Part shown: in pieces, positions 1 through 6,692 of the stretch
Layout: each line of letters begins with the position of its first letter
Numbering within the stretch: position 1 is the first letter of the stretch
Assembly: GCA_946480565.1 (NCBI GenBank)
Contig: CAMLKR010000120.1
Coordinates: 1 to 7,152, forward strand
DNA length: 7,152 nt
Direction of reading: 5' to 3'
DNA from: an uncultured Arenimonas sp.
GTDB lineage: Bacteria > Pseudomonadota > Gammaproteobacteria > Xanthomonadales > Xanthomonadaceae
The notes under the pieces: model-generated
Told to the model about the DNA's origin: nothing
Database searches by the model: none
Seen by the model: the letters and a program-made list of their open reading frames with translations, nothing else
Program-made: the position numbers and the translations under genes

Positions 1-1334
1 GCGAAGGCAAGCGCATGAAGTCGCGCGCCCCCAAGGTGCTGCAGCCGATCGCCGGCCGGCCGATGCTGGCGCACGTCATCGACGCCGCCCGCGAACTGGG
101 TGCCGACGGCATCCACGTCGTCTTCGGCCATGGCGGCGACCAGGTGCGCGCCGCCTTCGCCGACCAGGCCGACCTGCACTGGGCCGAACAGGCGCGGCAG
201 CTGGGCACCGGCCACGCCGTGCAGCAGGCGATGCCGGGCGTGCCCGACGATGCCCGGGTGCTGGTGCTCTACGCCGACGTGCCGCTGATCGGCGTCGACA
301 CCCTGCGTGCCCTGCTGGCCGCCGGTGCCGGGCGGGCCGCGGTGCTCACCGAAACCCTGGCCGACCCCACCGGTTACGGCCGCGTCGTCCTGGATGGCAA
401 CGGCGACGTGCAGGCCATCGTCGAGCACAAGGACGCAGACGAAACGCAGCGCATGGTGAGGCTGGTCAACACGGGCGTCGTCGCCGCGCCGGCGGCGGAC
501 CTGCGCCGCTGGCTGGGCAAGCTCGGCAACCACAACGCCCAGGGTGAGTACTACCTCACCGACATCTTCGCGATGGCGCGTGCCGACGGCCGCCCCGCGG
601 CCCACGCGCCGTGCCTGGTCGCCGGAGAGGCCGAGGGCGCCAACGACCCGGTGCAGCTGGCGCGCCTGGAGCGCGCCTACCAGCGCCGCGCCGCCGAGGC
701 GCTGATGCGGGCCGGCGTGCGCCTGCTCGACCCCTCGCGCTTCGACCAGCGCGGCCAGGTCGACGCAGGCCAGGACGTCGAAATCGACGCGAACGTGATC
801 CTCGAAGGCAGGGTGCGTCTGGGCGACGACGTCCGAATCGGCCCCTTCTGCCGCCTGCGCGACGTCGACCTGGCGGCCGGCACCGTGGTGCAGGCCCACT
901 GCGACCTCGAGGGCGTGGTCACGCGCGGGGCCTGCAGCATCGGTCCGTTTGCGCGCCTGCGCCCGGGCACCGACCTGGCCGAGGGTGTGCACATCGGAAA
1001 CTTCGTCGAGACCAAGAAGGCGCGGTTGGGCAAGGGCTCCAAGGCCAACCACCTGGCCTACCTGGGCGACGCCGAGATTGGCGCCGGCGTGAACATCGGC
1101 GCCGGCACCATCACCTGCAACTACGACGGCGTGAACAAGTCGGTGACCCGGATCGAGGACGGCGTGTTCGTCGGCTCGAACTCGTCCCTGGTGGCGCCGG
1201 TCACGCTGGGCGAGGGCGCCACCATCGGCGCCGGCTCGGTGATCAGCAAGCCGGCCCCGGCCGGCAAGCTCACCGTCGCGCGCGGCCGCCAGGTGACCGT
1301 GGACGGTTGGCAGCGGCCGGCCAAGAAGCCCTGA
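1..1334 (+). CDS. glmU: Bifunctional UDP-N-acetylglucosamine pyrophosphorylase / glucosamine-1-phosphate N-acetyltransferase, 5' end cut by window edge
   Basis: GlmU acetylates glucosamine-1-phosphate and then couples the product to UTP, giving UDP-GlcNAc for peptidoglycan and LPS in the cytoplasm. The reading frame is open from base 3 (E-G-K-R before the Met at base 15). By comparison with E. coli GlmU that Met is internal (Met19, in the GxGxRM nucleotide-binding motif), so the true start is about 14 codons upstream. Counting from base 15 there are 439 residues, matching the usual total of about 456. The uridyltransferase half shows LGTGH (64-68), YADVP with the Mg-binding Asp88, GYGR (120-123), EHKD (137-140), NTG (152-154) and EGAN with the second metal ligand Asn210. 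The C-terminal left-handed beta-helix has hexapeptide repeats and keeps the expected acetyltransferase residues Arg316, Lys334, His346, Tyr349, Asn360 and Lys375. The protein ends in a basic tail (GWQRPAKKP) like the E. coli one. It looks intact and functional. Residue roles are from family knowledge, aligned by eye. Confidence 0.97.
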   Translation, partial: EGKRMKSRAPKVLQPIAGRPMLAHVIDAARELGADGIHVVFGHGGDQVRAAFADQADLHWAEQARQLGTGHAVQQAMPGVPDDARVLVLYADVPLIGVDTLRALLAAGAGRAAVLTETLADPTGYGRVVLDGNGDVQAIVEHKDADETQRMVRLVNTGVVAAPAADLRRWLGKLGNHNAQGEYYLTDIFAMARADGRPAAHAPCLVAGEAEGANDPVQLARLERAYQRRAAEALMRAGVRLLDPSRFDQRGQVDAGQDVEIDANVILEGRVRLGDDVRIGPFCRLRDVDLAAGTVVQAHCDLEGVVTRGACSIGPFARLRPGTDLAEGVHIGNFVETKKARLGKGSKANHLAYLGDAEIGAGVNIGAGTITCNYDGVNKSVTRIEDGVFVGSNSSLVAPVTLGEGATIGAGSVISKPAPAGKLTVARGRQVTVDGWQRPAKKP

Positions 1335-1348
1335 GCCAAAGCGGCGGC

Positions 1349-1370
1349 CTCGACGTCTGCCACGGTCGAG
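1349..1370. terminator. Possible weak hairpin in the convergent glmU/kinase gap
   Basis: The gap 1335-1400 between the two converging stop codons contains a perfect 6-bp inverted repeat, CTCGAC (1349-1354) and GTCGAG (1365-1370), with a 10-base loop. It could serve both strands. There is no T-run after it on either strand, so it is not a classical intrinsic terminator. It may be chance in GC-rich DNA, or it may slow polymerase or protect a 3' end. Nothing else is visible in the gap. Confidence 0.25.
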
Positions 1371-1400
1371 AACCAAGCCCGGATCACTCCCCGCGCCGCG

Positions 1401-2729
1401 TCAGGACAGCAGGCTCTCCGCCACCGGCAGCACCATCGCCACCACCAGGCCACCGCCCTCGCGGTTGTTCAGGCTGATGCGGCCGCCGTGCGCCTCGGCA
1501 ATCTCCCGCGCCAGCGCCAGGCCCAGCCCGGTGCCGCTGCGCTTGGTGGAGTAGAAGGGCACCAGGGCGTTGGCGAGCACGGCGTCGTTCATGCCGCTGC
1601 CGCGGTCCATCACCTCGATGCGCAGCAGGCCGGGGTGTCGGCGCACCCGCAGCGCCACGTGCTCCGGCGCCGAGCCGGACTCGTGCGCGTTCTTGAGCAG
1701 GTTCAGCAACGCCTGCTCCATCTGCGGCAGGTCCAGCCGCGCGCTTTCGGCCGGCAGCTCGCCGTCCAGCACGAAGGGCACCTGACTGTGCAGGCGCTCG
1801 ACGAACAGGGGCCACATCACGGTTTCCAGCCGCGGGGAAGGCAGCTTGGCGAAACTGGCGTAGCCGCGGATGAAGCCCTCCAGGTGCCGCGCCCGCTCCT
1901 CGATGGTGCCGAAGATCGCCTCCAGCCGCTGGTGCTGGCCGCGGCGCGTGAGTTCGGCGCCCGAATGCGCCAGCGAGGCCACCGGCGCCAGCGAGTTGTT
2001 GAGTTCGTGGCTGATGACCCGGATCACCTTCTTCCAGGTCTGCACTTCCTGGCGGCGAAGTTCGGTGGTGAGCTGGCGCAGCAGCAGCAATTCGTGCGGC
2101 CGGCCGTTCAGCCGGAACCCGCGGCGCGCGAGATGGTAGACCTCTTCCTCGTCGCCGTCGCCGACCGAGAACAGGCCGTCGCCGCCGCGGTCCATGGCCT
2201 CGCGCAGCGCCGGCGCGGCCTGCCGCAGCAGCGCCTCCAGCGCCAGGCCCTCGAGCTTGCGGCCCTGGTTGAGCAGCTTGCGCGCAGCCAGGTTGCCGTA
2301 GACCACGTGGCCGCCGTCGCCGACCAGCAGCATGGCCACCGGCGTGTTCTGCACCATGGTGTCGAGCAGCAGCTCGCGCTGCACCAGCGACAGGCGCTGC
2401 TCACGCAGCACGCCGCCCAGTTCGTTGTGTGCCGCCACCAGGTCCCCGAGTTCGTCGCGGTACTTCCAGCGCAGGCCGAAGCTGAAGTCGCCGTCGCGGT
2501 AGCTCAGCGCGGTGCCCGCCAGCGCGCGGAACAGCGACAGCGCCGGTCGCGTCGCCCGCCGCACCGCCATCAGCGCGACCGGCAGGCTGGCCAGCAGGGC
2601 CGCGCTGCCGGCCAGCCAGGGGTTCTCGAAGATGCGGTCGAACCACAACGCCAGCGCCACCGCCACCGCCGCGACCCCGAGGCAGACCAGGGCCAGGTGG
2701 CCGGCGATCGATCGGCGCGGCGCGGGCAT
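1401..2729 (-). CDS. PAS-containing sensor histidine kinase with a minimal periplasmic loop (NtrB/NtrY-like)
   Basis: A 442-residue membrane kinase and the presumed partner of the upstream sigma-54 regulator. Two hydrophobic helices (about 12-30 and 38-57) are joined by roughly 7 residues (DRIFENP), so there is essentially no periplasmic domain. A HAMP-like stretch with DELG follows (about 58-110), then a PAS-like region (about 120-170). The dimerisation/phosphoacceptor box ISHELNNSLAPV has His241 as the likely phosphorylation site. The ATPase domain shows the N box (LLKNAHES, Asn347), G1 box DRGSGM (375-380), F box FYSTK (392-396) and G2 box GTGLGL (399-404). All core motifs are present, so it should be active. 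The start chosen is the ATG at 2729, just before the first membrane helix; the frame is open further upstream, but that part reads as low-complexity Arg/Pro/Gly sequence overlapping the regulator gene. The gap to the upstream stop is 11 bases and lacks a good Shine-Dalgarno, which suggests translational coupling. The gene is last in the operon and its signal is unknown. Confidence 0.93.
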   Translation of the reverse strand: MPAPRRSIAGHLALVCLGVAAVAVALALWFDRIFENPWLAGSAALLASLPVALMAVRRATRPALSLFRALAGTALSYRDGDFSFGLRWKYRDELGDLVAAHNELGGVLREQRLSLVQRELLLDTMVQNTPVAMLLVGDGGHVVYGNLAARKLLNQGRKLEGLALEALLRQAAPALREAMDRGGDGLFSVGDGDEEEVYHLARRGFRLNGRPHELLLLRQLTTELRRQEVQTWKKVIRVISHELNNSLAPVASLAHSGAELTRRGQHQRLEAIFGTIEERARHLEGFIRGYASFAKLPSPRLETVMWPLFVERLHSQVPFVLDGELPAESARLDLPQMEQALLNLLKNAHESGSAPEHVALRVRRHPGLLRIEVMDRGSGMNDAVLANALVPFYSTKRSGTGLGLALAREIAEAHGGRISLNNREGGGLVVAMVLPVAESLLS

Positions 2730-2740
2730 CGGGCGCGGGC

Positions 2741-4093
2741 TCAGGGCCGGGCGATGCCCAGCCGCTCCATGCGTCGGTACAGCGCCTGCCGACTCAGGCC
2801 CAGGTCCAGGGCCGCCTGGGCGACGATGCCGCCGGCCCGCGCCAGCGCCTGTTCGATGGTCGCGCGGTCGGGTTCGGCGTCGGCCGCCGGGGACGGCGCC
2901 GACGGCGCGGACGACAGGCCGAGGTCGCCCGGCCCGATCACCGGGCCGGCGCTGAGCAGGCCGGCCCGCTGCATCACGTTCTTGAGTTCCCGCACGTTGC
3001 CCGGCCAGGGATGCCGGACCAGGGCGGTCGCGGCCTCGTCGGAGAGCTGCTTGCCGGGCGCCAGGAAGGACGCCGCCAGCGGCAGCACGTCGCGCGGGCG
3101 TTCGCACAGCGGCGGCAGGCGCAGTTCGATCACGTTGAGCCGATAGTACAAGTCTTCGCGGAAGGTGCCGGCGCGGATCATCGCCGGCAGGTCGGCATTG
3201 GTGGCGCTGATCACGCGCACCTTCACCTGCCGCTCCTTGTTCGAACCCAGGCGCGCGAAGCGGCCGGTCTCGAGCACGCGCAGCAGCTTCATCTGCCCGG
3301 CCGGCGGCAGGTTGCCGATCTCGTCCAGGAACAGGGTGCCGCCGTCGGCCGCTTCGAACTTGCCCTCGCGCGCCTTGCCGGCGCCGGTGTAGGCGCCGGC
3401 CTCGGCGCCGAACAGCTCGGCCTCGATCAGCTCGCTGGGCAGCGCACCGCAGTTGAGCGTGACGAAGGGCCCGTCCTTGACCAGCGAATTGGCCTGGATG
3501 ATCTCGGCGAAACGCTCCTTGCCCGAACCGTTCGGCCCGGTGATCAGCACCGGCACGTCGGCGCGCGCGACCTGGCAGGCGAGGCTGAGCACGCGTTCGG
3601 TGGCCGGATCGGCCCAGACCAGGCCGCGCAGGTCGTACTGCGACTCCAGGGTATGCCGCTGCCGGCGCTCGCGGCCGGCCTGTGCCGACAGCGCGCGGCT
3701 GGCCTGGCCCAGCTCCAGCAGGTTCGACACCGCGGCCAGCAGCTTGCGGTCGTCCCAGGGTTTGCCCAGGTAGTCGGCGGCGCCGGCCTTGACCAGGTCC
3801 ACCGCCGATTCCAGATGCGTCCAGGCGGTGAGCAGGATCACCGGCAGGTCGGGGTGTTCGGCGCGGATGGCCTTGAACAGCGCCTGGCCTTCCTCGCCCG
3901 AGGTGGTGTCGGCGCTGAAGTTCATGTCCTGTATCACCAGGTCCACCGGCTCGCGCCGGAGGCGGGCCAGGCCCTCCTCCGGCGTCGCGGCGCAGACCGT
4001 GCGCAGGTCGTGCAGCGAGAACAGCACCTCCAGCGCGGTGGCGACGGTCGGGTTGTCGTCGATGACCAGGATGGTGGAGGCGGTGGGTGGCAT
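2741..4093 (-). CDS. Sigma-54-dependent response regulator (REC - AAA+ - Fis HTH), NtrC family
   Basis: A 450-residue NtrC-type activator that would drive sigma-54 RNA polymerase when phosphorylated by the downstream kinase. The receiver domain (about 7-125) has the acidic pair Asp12/Asp13, the phosphoacceptor Asp56, Thr89 and Lys111. The loop after Asp56 is about 5 residues longer than in NtrC (NFSADTTSGEEG). The AAA+ domain (about 158-385) has a Walker A of the form GPNGSGKE (186-193) instead of the common GESGTGKE, the sigma-54 contact loop as GAYTGA (233-238) instead of GAFTGA, Walker B GGTLFLDEIG (251-260), sensor I (ISATNADL) and the arginine-finger region FREDLYYRLN (311-320). A Ser/Ala/Pro-rich linker (about 393-407) leads to a Fis-type helix-turn-helix at about 427-447 (LGLSRQALYRRM). 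The ATG at 4093 places the receiver domain at the usual distance from the N-terminus. It lies 15 bases after the permease stop with only a weak ribosome site. Its target promoters are not in the window; the operon's own promoter is a plausible one. Confidence 0.96.
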   Translation of the reverse strand: MPPTASTILVIDDNPTVATALEVLFSLHDLRTVCAATPEEGLARLRREPVDLVIQDMNFSADTTSGEEGQALFKAIRAEHPDLPVILLTAWTHLESAVDLVKAGAADYLGKPWDDRKLLAAVSNLLELGQASRALSAQAGRERRQRHTLESQYDLRGLVWADPATERVLSLACQVARADVPVLITGPNGSGKERFAEIIQANSLVKDGPFVTLNCGALPSELIEAELFGAEAGAYTGAGKAREGKFEAADGGTLFLDEIGNLPPAGQMKLLRVLETGRFARLGSNKERQVKVRVISATNADLPAMIRAGTFREDLYYRLNVIELRLPPLCERPRDVLPLAASFLAPGKQLSDEAATALVRHPWPGNVRELKNVMQRAGLLSAGPVIGPGDLGLSSAPSAPSPAADAEPDRATIEQALARAGGIVAQAALDLGLSRQALYRRMERLGIARP

Positions 4094-4101
4094 GCGCCTA
4101 G

Positions 4102-4107
4102 CCTACC
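4102..4107 (-). promoter_or_regulatory. Weak ribosome binding site for the sigma-54 regulator
   Basis: On the minus strand GGTAGG lies 8 bases before the ATG at 4093, and a second AGG lies closer to the start. The match to the anti-Shine-Dalgarno is poor compared with those of the two permease genes in the same operon. Confidence 0.4.
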
Positions 4108-4108
4108 G

Positions 4109-5341
4109 TCAGGCGGTGCGGGTGGCGATGGCCGGCGGCACCGCCGCCGCGCGCCAGGCCGGGCCCAGCACGGCCAGCAGGCCCAGCACCCACATCACCG
4201 CCATGGTCGCGGCCAGGTAGGCCACCGGCAGGCGCGGGATCTCCAGTTCGCTCACCAGCAGGTTGTTCAGGCCGATCGCCAGGGCGATGCCGGCGACCAC
4301 GCCGCCGGTGGTGATCAGCACGTTCTCGACCAGGAAGTAGCGCAGGATGTCCTGCTTGCGGGCGCCCAGGGCGCGGCGCACGCCGATCTGCTTGCGGCGC
4401 TGGTTCACCCACAGGCTGGCCATGCCGACGATGCCGCTGGCGGTGATCAGCAGCAGGAAGATGGTCACCGCGATCAGCAGGCCCGCCATCATGTTCTCGC
4501 CGGAATAGCGGCTGGCGCGCGCCTCGGCGAAGCTGCGCTTGCCCAGCAGCACGCGGTCGTTGCGCAGGGCCAGCAGCGCCTTCTCGACGTCGGCCATCAC
4601 CCGGTCCTGCTGGCCCGGCTCGGTGCGGACCGAGTAGCGGGAGAAGGGATCGAGGTAGCGGATCGGGCCGATCATGCTGTTCTCGGCCTGGTCGCTGGCC
4701 GGGGCGCTCGGGCTCTGCAGCCGGTCGACCACACCGACGATGCGCACCGCCTGCGAGTCGTCGCCGTTGCCCAGGTAGAAGACCTTGCCGACGTAGGACT
4801 CGGCCTCGGGGAACAGGTCGCGGGCCAGGGCCCGGGTGACGATGATCACTTCGGGCTCGCGGCGCTCCAGCGCCGGGTTGACGTCGATGAACTCGCCGGC
4901 TTCGAAGGCGCGGCCTTCGACCAGCTGCAGGCCGAAGGTGTCGATCAGCGAGTCGCCGTCGCCATTGAAATAGTAGGTGGCGCCGATGTTGCTGTTGTTC
5001 TGGCCGCGCTCGGTCGTGAGCCCGCCGTAGTTCCAGCTCGACTGGCCCAGCGGGATCTGGTTGGTCCAGGTCGCCGCGACCACGCCCGGGATGGCCTTGA
5101 TCGCCTCCAGGTCGCGCCGCTGCATGTCCTGGACGTCGCTGATCTGGCGGTGCGGGTAGAAGCGGATCTCGGACAGGTTGGCCTCGTCGGCGCCGGTGGG
5201 GCGCGACGCGGTGGCCAGGCGGTCCTGGATGATGTAGAGCGCGTTGCAGACGATGGCCAGCGTCAGCGCGACCTGGGCCGCGATCAGCAGCGGCGCGGTC
5301 TTGTTGCGCATCATGGCGGAAAGGATCGGACGGATTTCCAT
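4109..5341 (-). CDS. FtsX/MacB-type ABC transporter permease (second permease)
   Basis: A 410-residue inner-membrane permease of the MacB/LolC/FtsX superfamily. The topology fits the family: one N-terminal membrane helix (about 18-38), a large periplasmic MacB_PCD-like domain (about 39-283), then three helices (about 285-311, 338-360 and 372-394). The cytoplasmic loop after the second helix carries the FtsX-type signature QIGVRRALGARKQDILRYF (318-336), which in this family forms the coupling helix that docks on the ATPase. The C-terminus ends soon after the last helix with the usual PAWRAA motif. The start is the ATG at 5341, preceded by a good Shine-Dalgarno. The gene lies 27 bases after permease A and 15 bases before the regulator. 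It differs clearly in sequence from permease A, so the two probably form a heterodimer as in LolCE rather than a MacB-type homodimer. The substrate cannot be told from sequence. Confidence 0.93.
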   Translation of the reverse strand: MEIRPILSAMMRNKTAPLLIAAQVALTLAIVCNALYIIQDRLATASRPTGADEANLSEIRFYPHRQISDVQDMQRRDLEAIKAIPGVVAATWTNQIPLGQSSWNYGGLTTERGQNNSNIGATYYFNGDGDSLIDTFGLQLVEGRAFEAGEFIDVNPALERREPEVIIVTRALARDLFPEAESYVGKVFYLGNGDDSQAVRIVGVVDRLQSPSAPASDQAENSMIGPIRYLDPFSRYSVRTEPGQQDRVMADVEKALLALRNDRVLLGKRSFAEARASRYSGENMMAGLLIAVTIFLLLITASGIVGMASLWVNQRRKQIGVRRALGARKQDILRYFLVENVLITTGGVVAGIALAIGLNNLLVSELEIPRLPVAYLAATMAVMWVLGLLAVLGPAWRAAAVPPAIATRTA

Positions 5342-5348
5342 GGTGGTT

Positions 5349-5353
5349 TCCTC
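5349..5353 (-). promoter_or_regulatory. Ribosome binding site of permease B
   Basis: On the minus strand GAGGA lies 7 bases before the ATG at 5341, inside the 27-base gap between the two permease genes. It is a near-ideal Shine-Dalgarno and supports that start codon. Confidence 0.75.
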
Positions 5354-5368
5354 GTGGCGTGCCGTCGG

Positions 5369-6679
5369 TTATTGGCTCTTGAGCTGCAGGGCGGGCACCA
5401 CCTGGCAGGCGCGCCAGGTCGGCAGCAGGCCGGCGAGCAGGCTGGCGGCGACCGAGAGCACGATCGCGGTGGCCAGCATCAGCCCGTCCACGTGGGTGAT
5501 CTGGGCGATGTCCTCGTCGAACTTGCGGATGTAGGCCAGGGCCGCGAAGGTCAGGCCCACGCCCACCGCCGCGCCGACCAGGCCGATGACGCCGGCTTCG
5601 GTCAGGTACTGGGTGAACACGTCGCGGCGGGTGGCGCCCAGCGCGCGGCGCACGCCGATCTCGCCGGGCCGCGCGCTGAACTTCGCCAGCAGCAGGCCCA
5701 CCGTGTTGACCAGGCATACCAGCAGGAAGCCGAAGGCCAGCCAGGTCGAGGTGCGGGTGTCGTCGCTGACCACCTCGTTGAAGTCCAGCCACTCCATCAC
5801 GTCGTGCAGGCGGTTGTTCACCGGGCGCGGGAAGCGGCCCAGGGCTTTCTGCTCGGCGACGTAGGCGCCCAGGTAGTCGGCGTACTCCTGGCGGTCGGCC
5901 GCGCTTTCCAGCTCGACCCAGAACGACATCCAGACGCATTCGGAGGCGACGATGCCCTTGAAGCCGGGCTCGGCGTTCGAGCTGCAGTCGATGCTGCCGT
6001 TCATCTGCAGCTCGCGGGCGATGGCGGTGCGGAACGGAACGAACACGTCCTCGCTGGTGCCGTACTGGTTGTTGCCGATCAGGCGGTAGAACTTCGGCAC
6101 CGGGTTCCAGGTGTCGGCCACGCCGACGATGGAATAGTCGGCGTCGCTGATCCGGATCGTCTTGCCGACCGGGTCCACGCCCTCGCCGAACACCCGCTCC
6201 GACAGCGCGCGGCCGATCACCACCACCGACGCCGCCTTGGCGTCCTCGTCGGCGCTCCAGGCCTGGCCGTAGAGGAAGGGCACTTCGAACATCGCGAAGA
6301 AGTCGGCGCCCACCGCGACGCCGTCGCTGAAGAAGGGCGGCAGGTCGCTGCGGCCGGAGTCGATCGCCGGCGCCAGGCCGTAGATCGGAGTCTGGCGCAG
6401 GCCCTTCGCCTGCTCCCACAGGGCCATCGCATCGGTATGGGTGACCTGGGTAGGCGGTTCGCCGTCGGCGGGCGGGTTGTCGGCCGGGGCGTTGTCGAGA
6501 CGCGGAACGAACAGCCGATCGCTCTTGTTCGGGATCGGGTCGCCGGACATGCCGTGCAGCAGGGTCAGCGTGGTCATGCTGGCGGCGACGCCGACCGACA
6601 GCGTCAGCACCATCAGGGTCGTCAGCACCGGGTTGCGGCGCAGGCTGCGGAAGCCCAGGCCCAGGTAGTAGCGGAACAT
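5369..6679 (-). CDS. FtsX/MacB-type ABC transporter permease (first permease)
   Basis: A 436-residue inner-membrane permease with the MacB/FtsX layout. There is an N-terminal helix (about 20-42) after the short basic start FRYYLGLGFRSLRRNP, a periplasmic domain (about 43-310), and helices at about 311-334, 361-384 and 399-420. The conserved cytoplasmic loop GEIGVRRALGATRRDVF (339-355) is the expected ATPase contact, and PTWRAC near the C-terminus is also typical. The periplasmic domain contains two cysteines, Cys232 and Cys248, 16 residues apart, which could form a disulfide; the periplasmic domain of permease B has none. The start is the ATG at 6679. Its Shine-Dalgarno overlaps the stop codon of the ATPase gene, so the two genes are probably translationally coupled. 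It pairs with the ATPase upstream and permease B downstream as one transporter. Function beyond the family (efflux, peptide resistance or lipoprotein/envelope transport) is not resolvable here. Confidence 0.94.
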   Translation of the reverse strand: MFRYYLGLGFRSLRRNPVLTTLMVLTLSVGVAASMTTLTLLHGMSGDPIPNKSDRLFVPRLDNAPADNPPADGEPPTQVTHTDAMALWEQAKGLRQTPIYGLAPAIDSGRSDLPPFFSDGVAVGADFFAMFEVPFLYGQAWSADEDAKAASVVVIGRALSERVFGEGVDPVGKTIRISDADYSIVGVADTWNPVPKFYRLIGNNQYGTSEDVFVPFRTAIARELQMNGSIDCSSNAEPGFKGIVASECVWMSFWVELESAADRQEYADYLGAYVAEQKALGRFPRPVNNRLHDVMEWLDFNEVVSDDTRTSTWLAFGFLLVCLVNTVGLLLAKFSARPGEIGVRRALGATRRDVFTQYLTEAGVIGLVGAAVGVGLTFAALAYIRKFDEDIAQITHVDGLMLATAIVLSVAASLLAGLLPTWRACQVVPALQLKSQ

Positions 6680-6686
6680 GGCGGCT

Positions 6687-6692
6687 CTCCTC
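6687..6692 (-). promoter_or_regulatory. Ribosome binding site of permease A, overlapping the ATPase stop codon
   Basis: On the minus strand GAGGAG begins inside the TGA stop of the ATPase gene (6693-6691) and ends 7 bases before the ATG at 6679. A ribosome terminating on the ATPase gene would sit on this site, so coupled translation is likely. It also fixes the permease start. Confidence 0.75.

Noticed and set aside
650..670. GlmU reads EGAND where E. coli has EGVNN, near the metal-binding Asn
   Set aside because: The first Asn, the metal ligand, is kept and only the following residue differs. All other catalytic residues are present, so ordinary variation is the best explanation.
611..1477. 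288-codon + strand frame overlapping glmU
   Set aside because: Alternative-frame shadow of glmU, Arg-rich and without motifs; glmU itself is unambiguous.
2730..3107. Upstream N-terminal extension of the kinase frame, to an ATG at 3107
   Set aside because: The extra 126 codons overlap the end of the regulator gene in another frame and encode Arg/Pro/Gly-rich sequence. The ATG at 2729 sits directly before the first membrane helix.
1488..3146. A 552-codon open frame on the + strand opposite the histidine kinase
   Set aside because: Low-complexity Gln/Arg/His/Ala composition, no recognisable domain, and antisense to a kinase with all canonical motifs.
4098..6419. A 773-codon open frame on the minus strand running across both permease genes
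   Set aside because: Arg/Pro/Gly-rich shadow in an alternative frame. The two permeases share the same frame, so their shadow frames join into one long stretch. The permease frames carry clear family motifs and ribosome sites.
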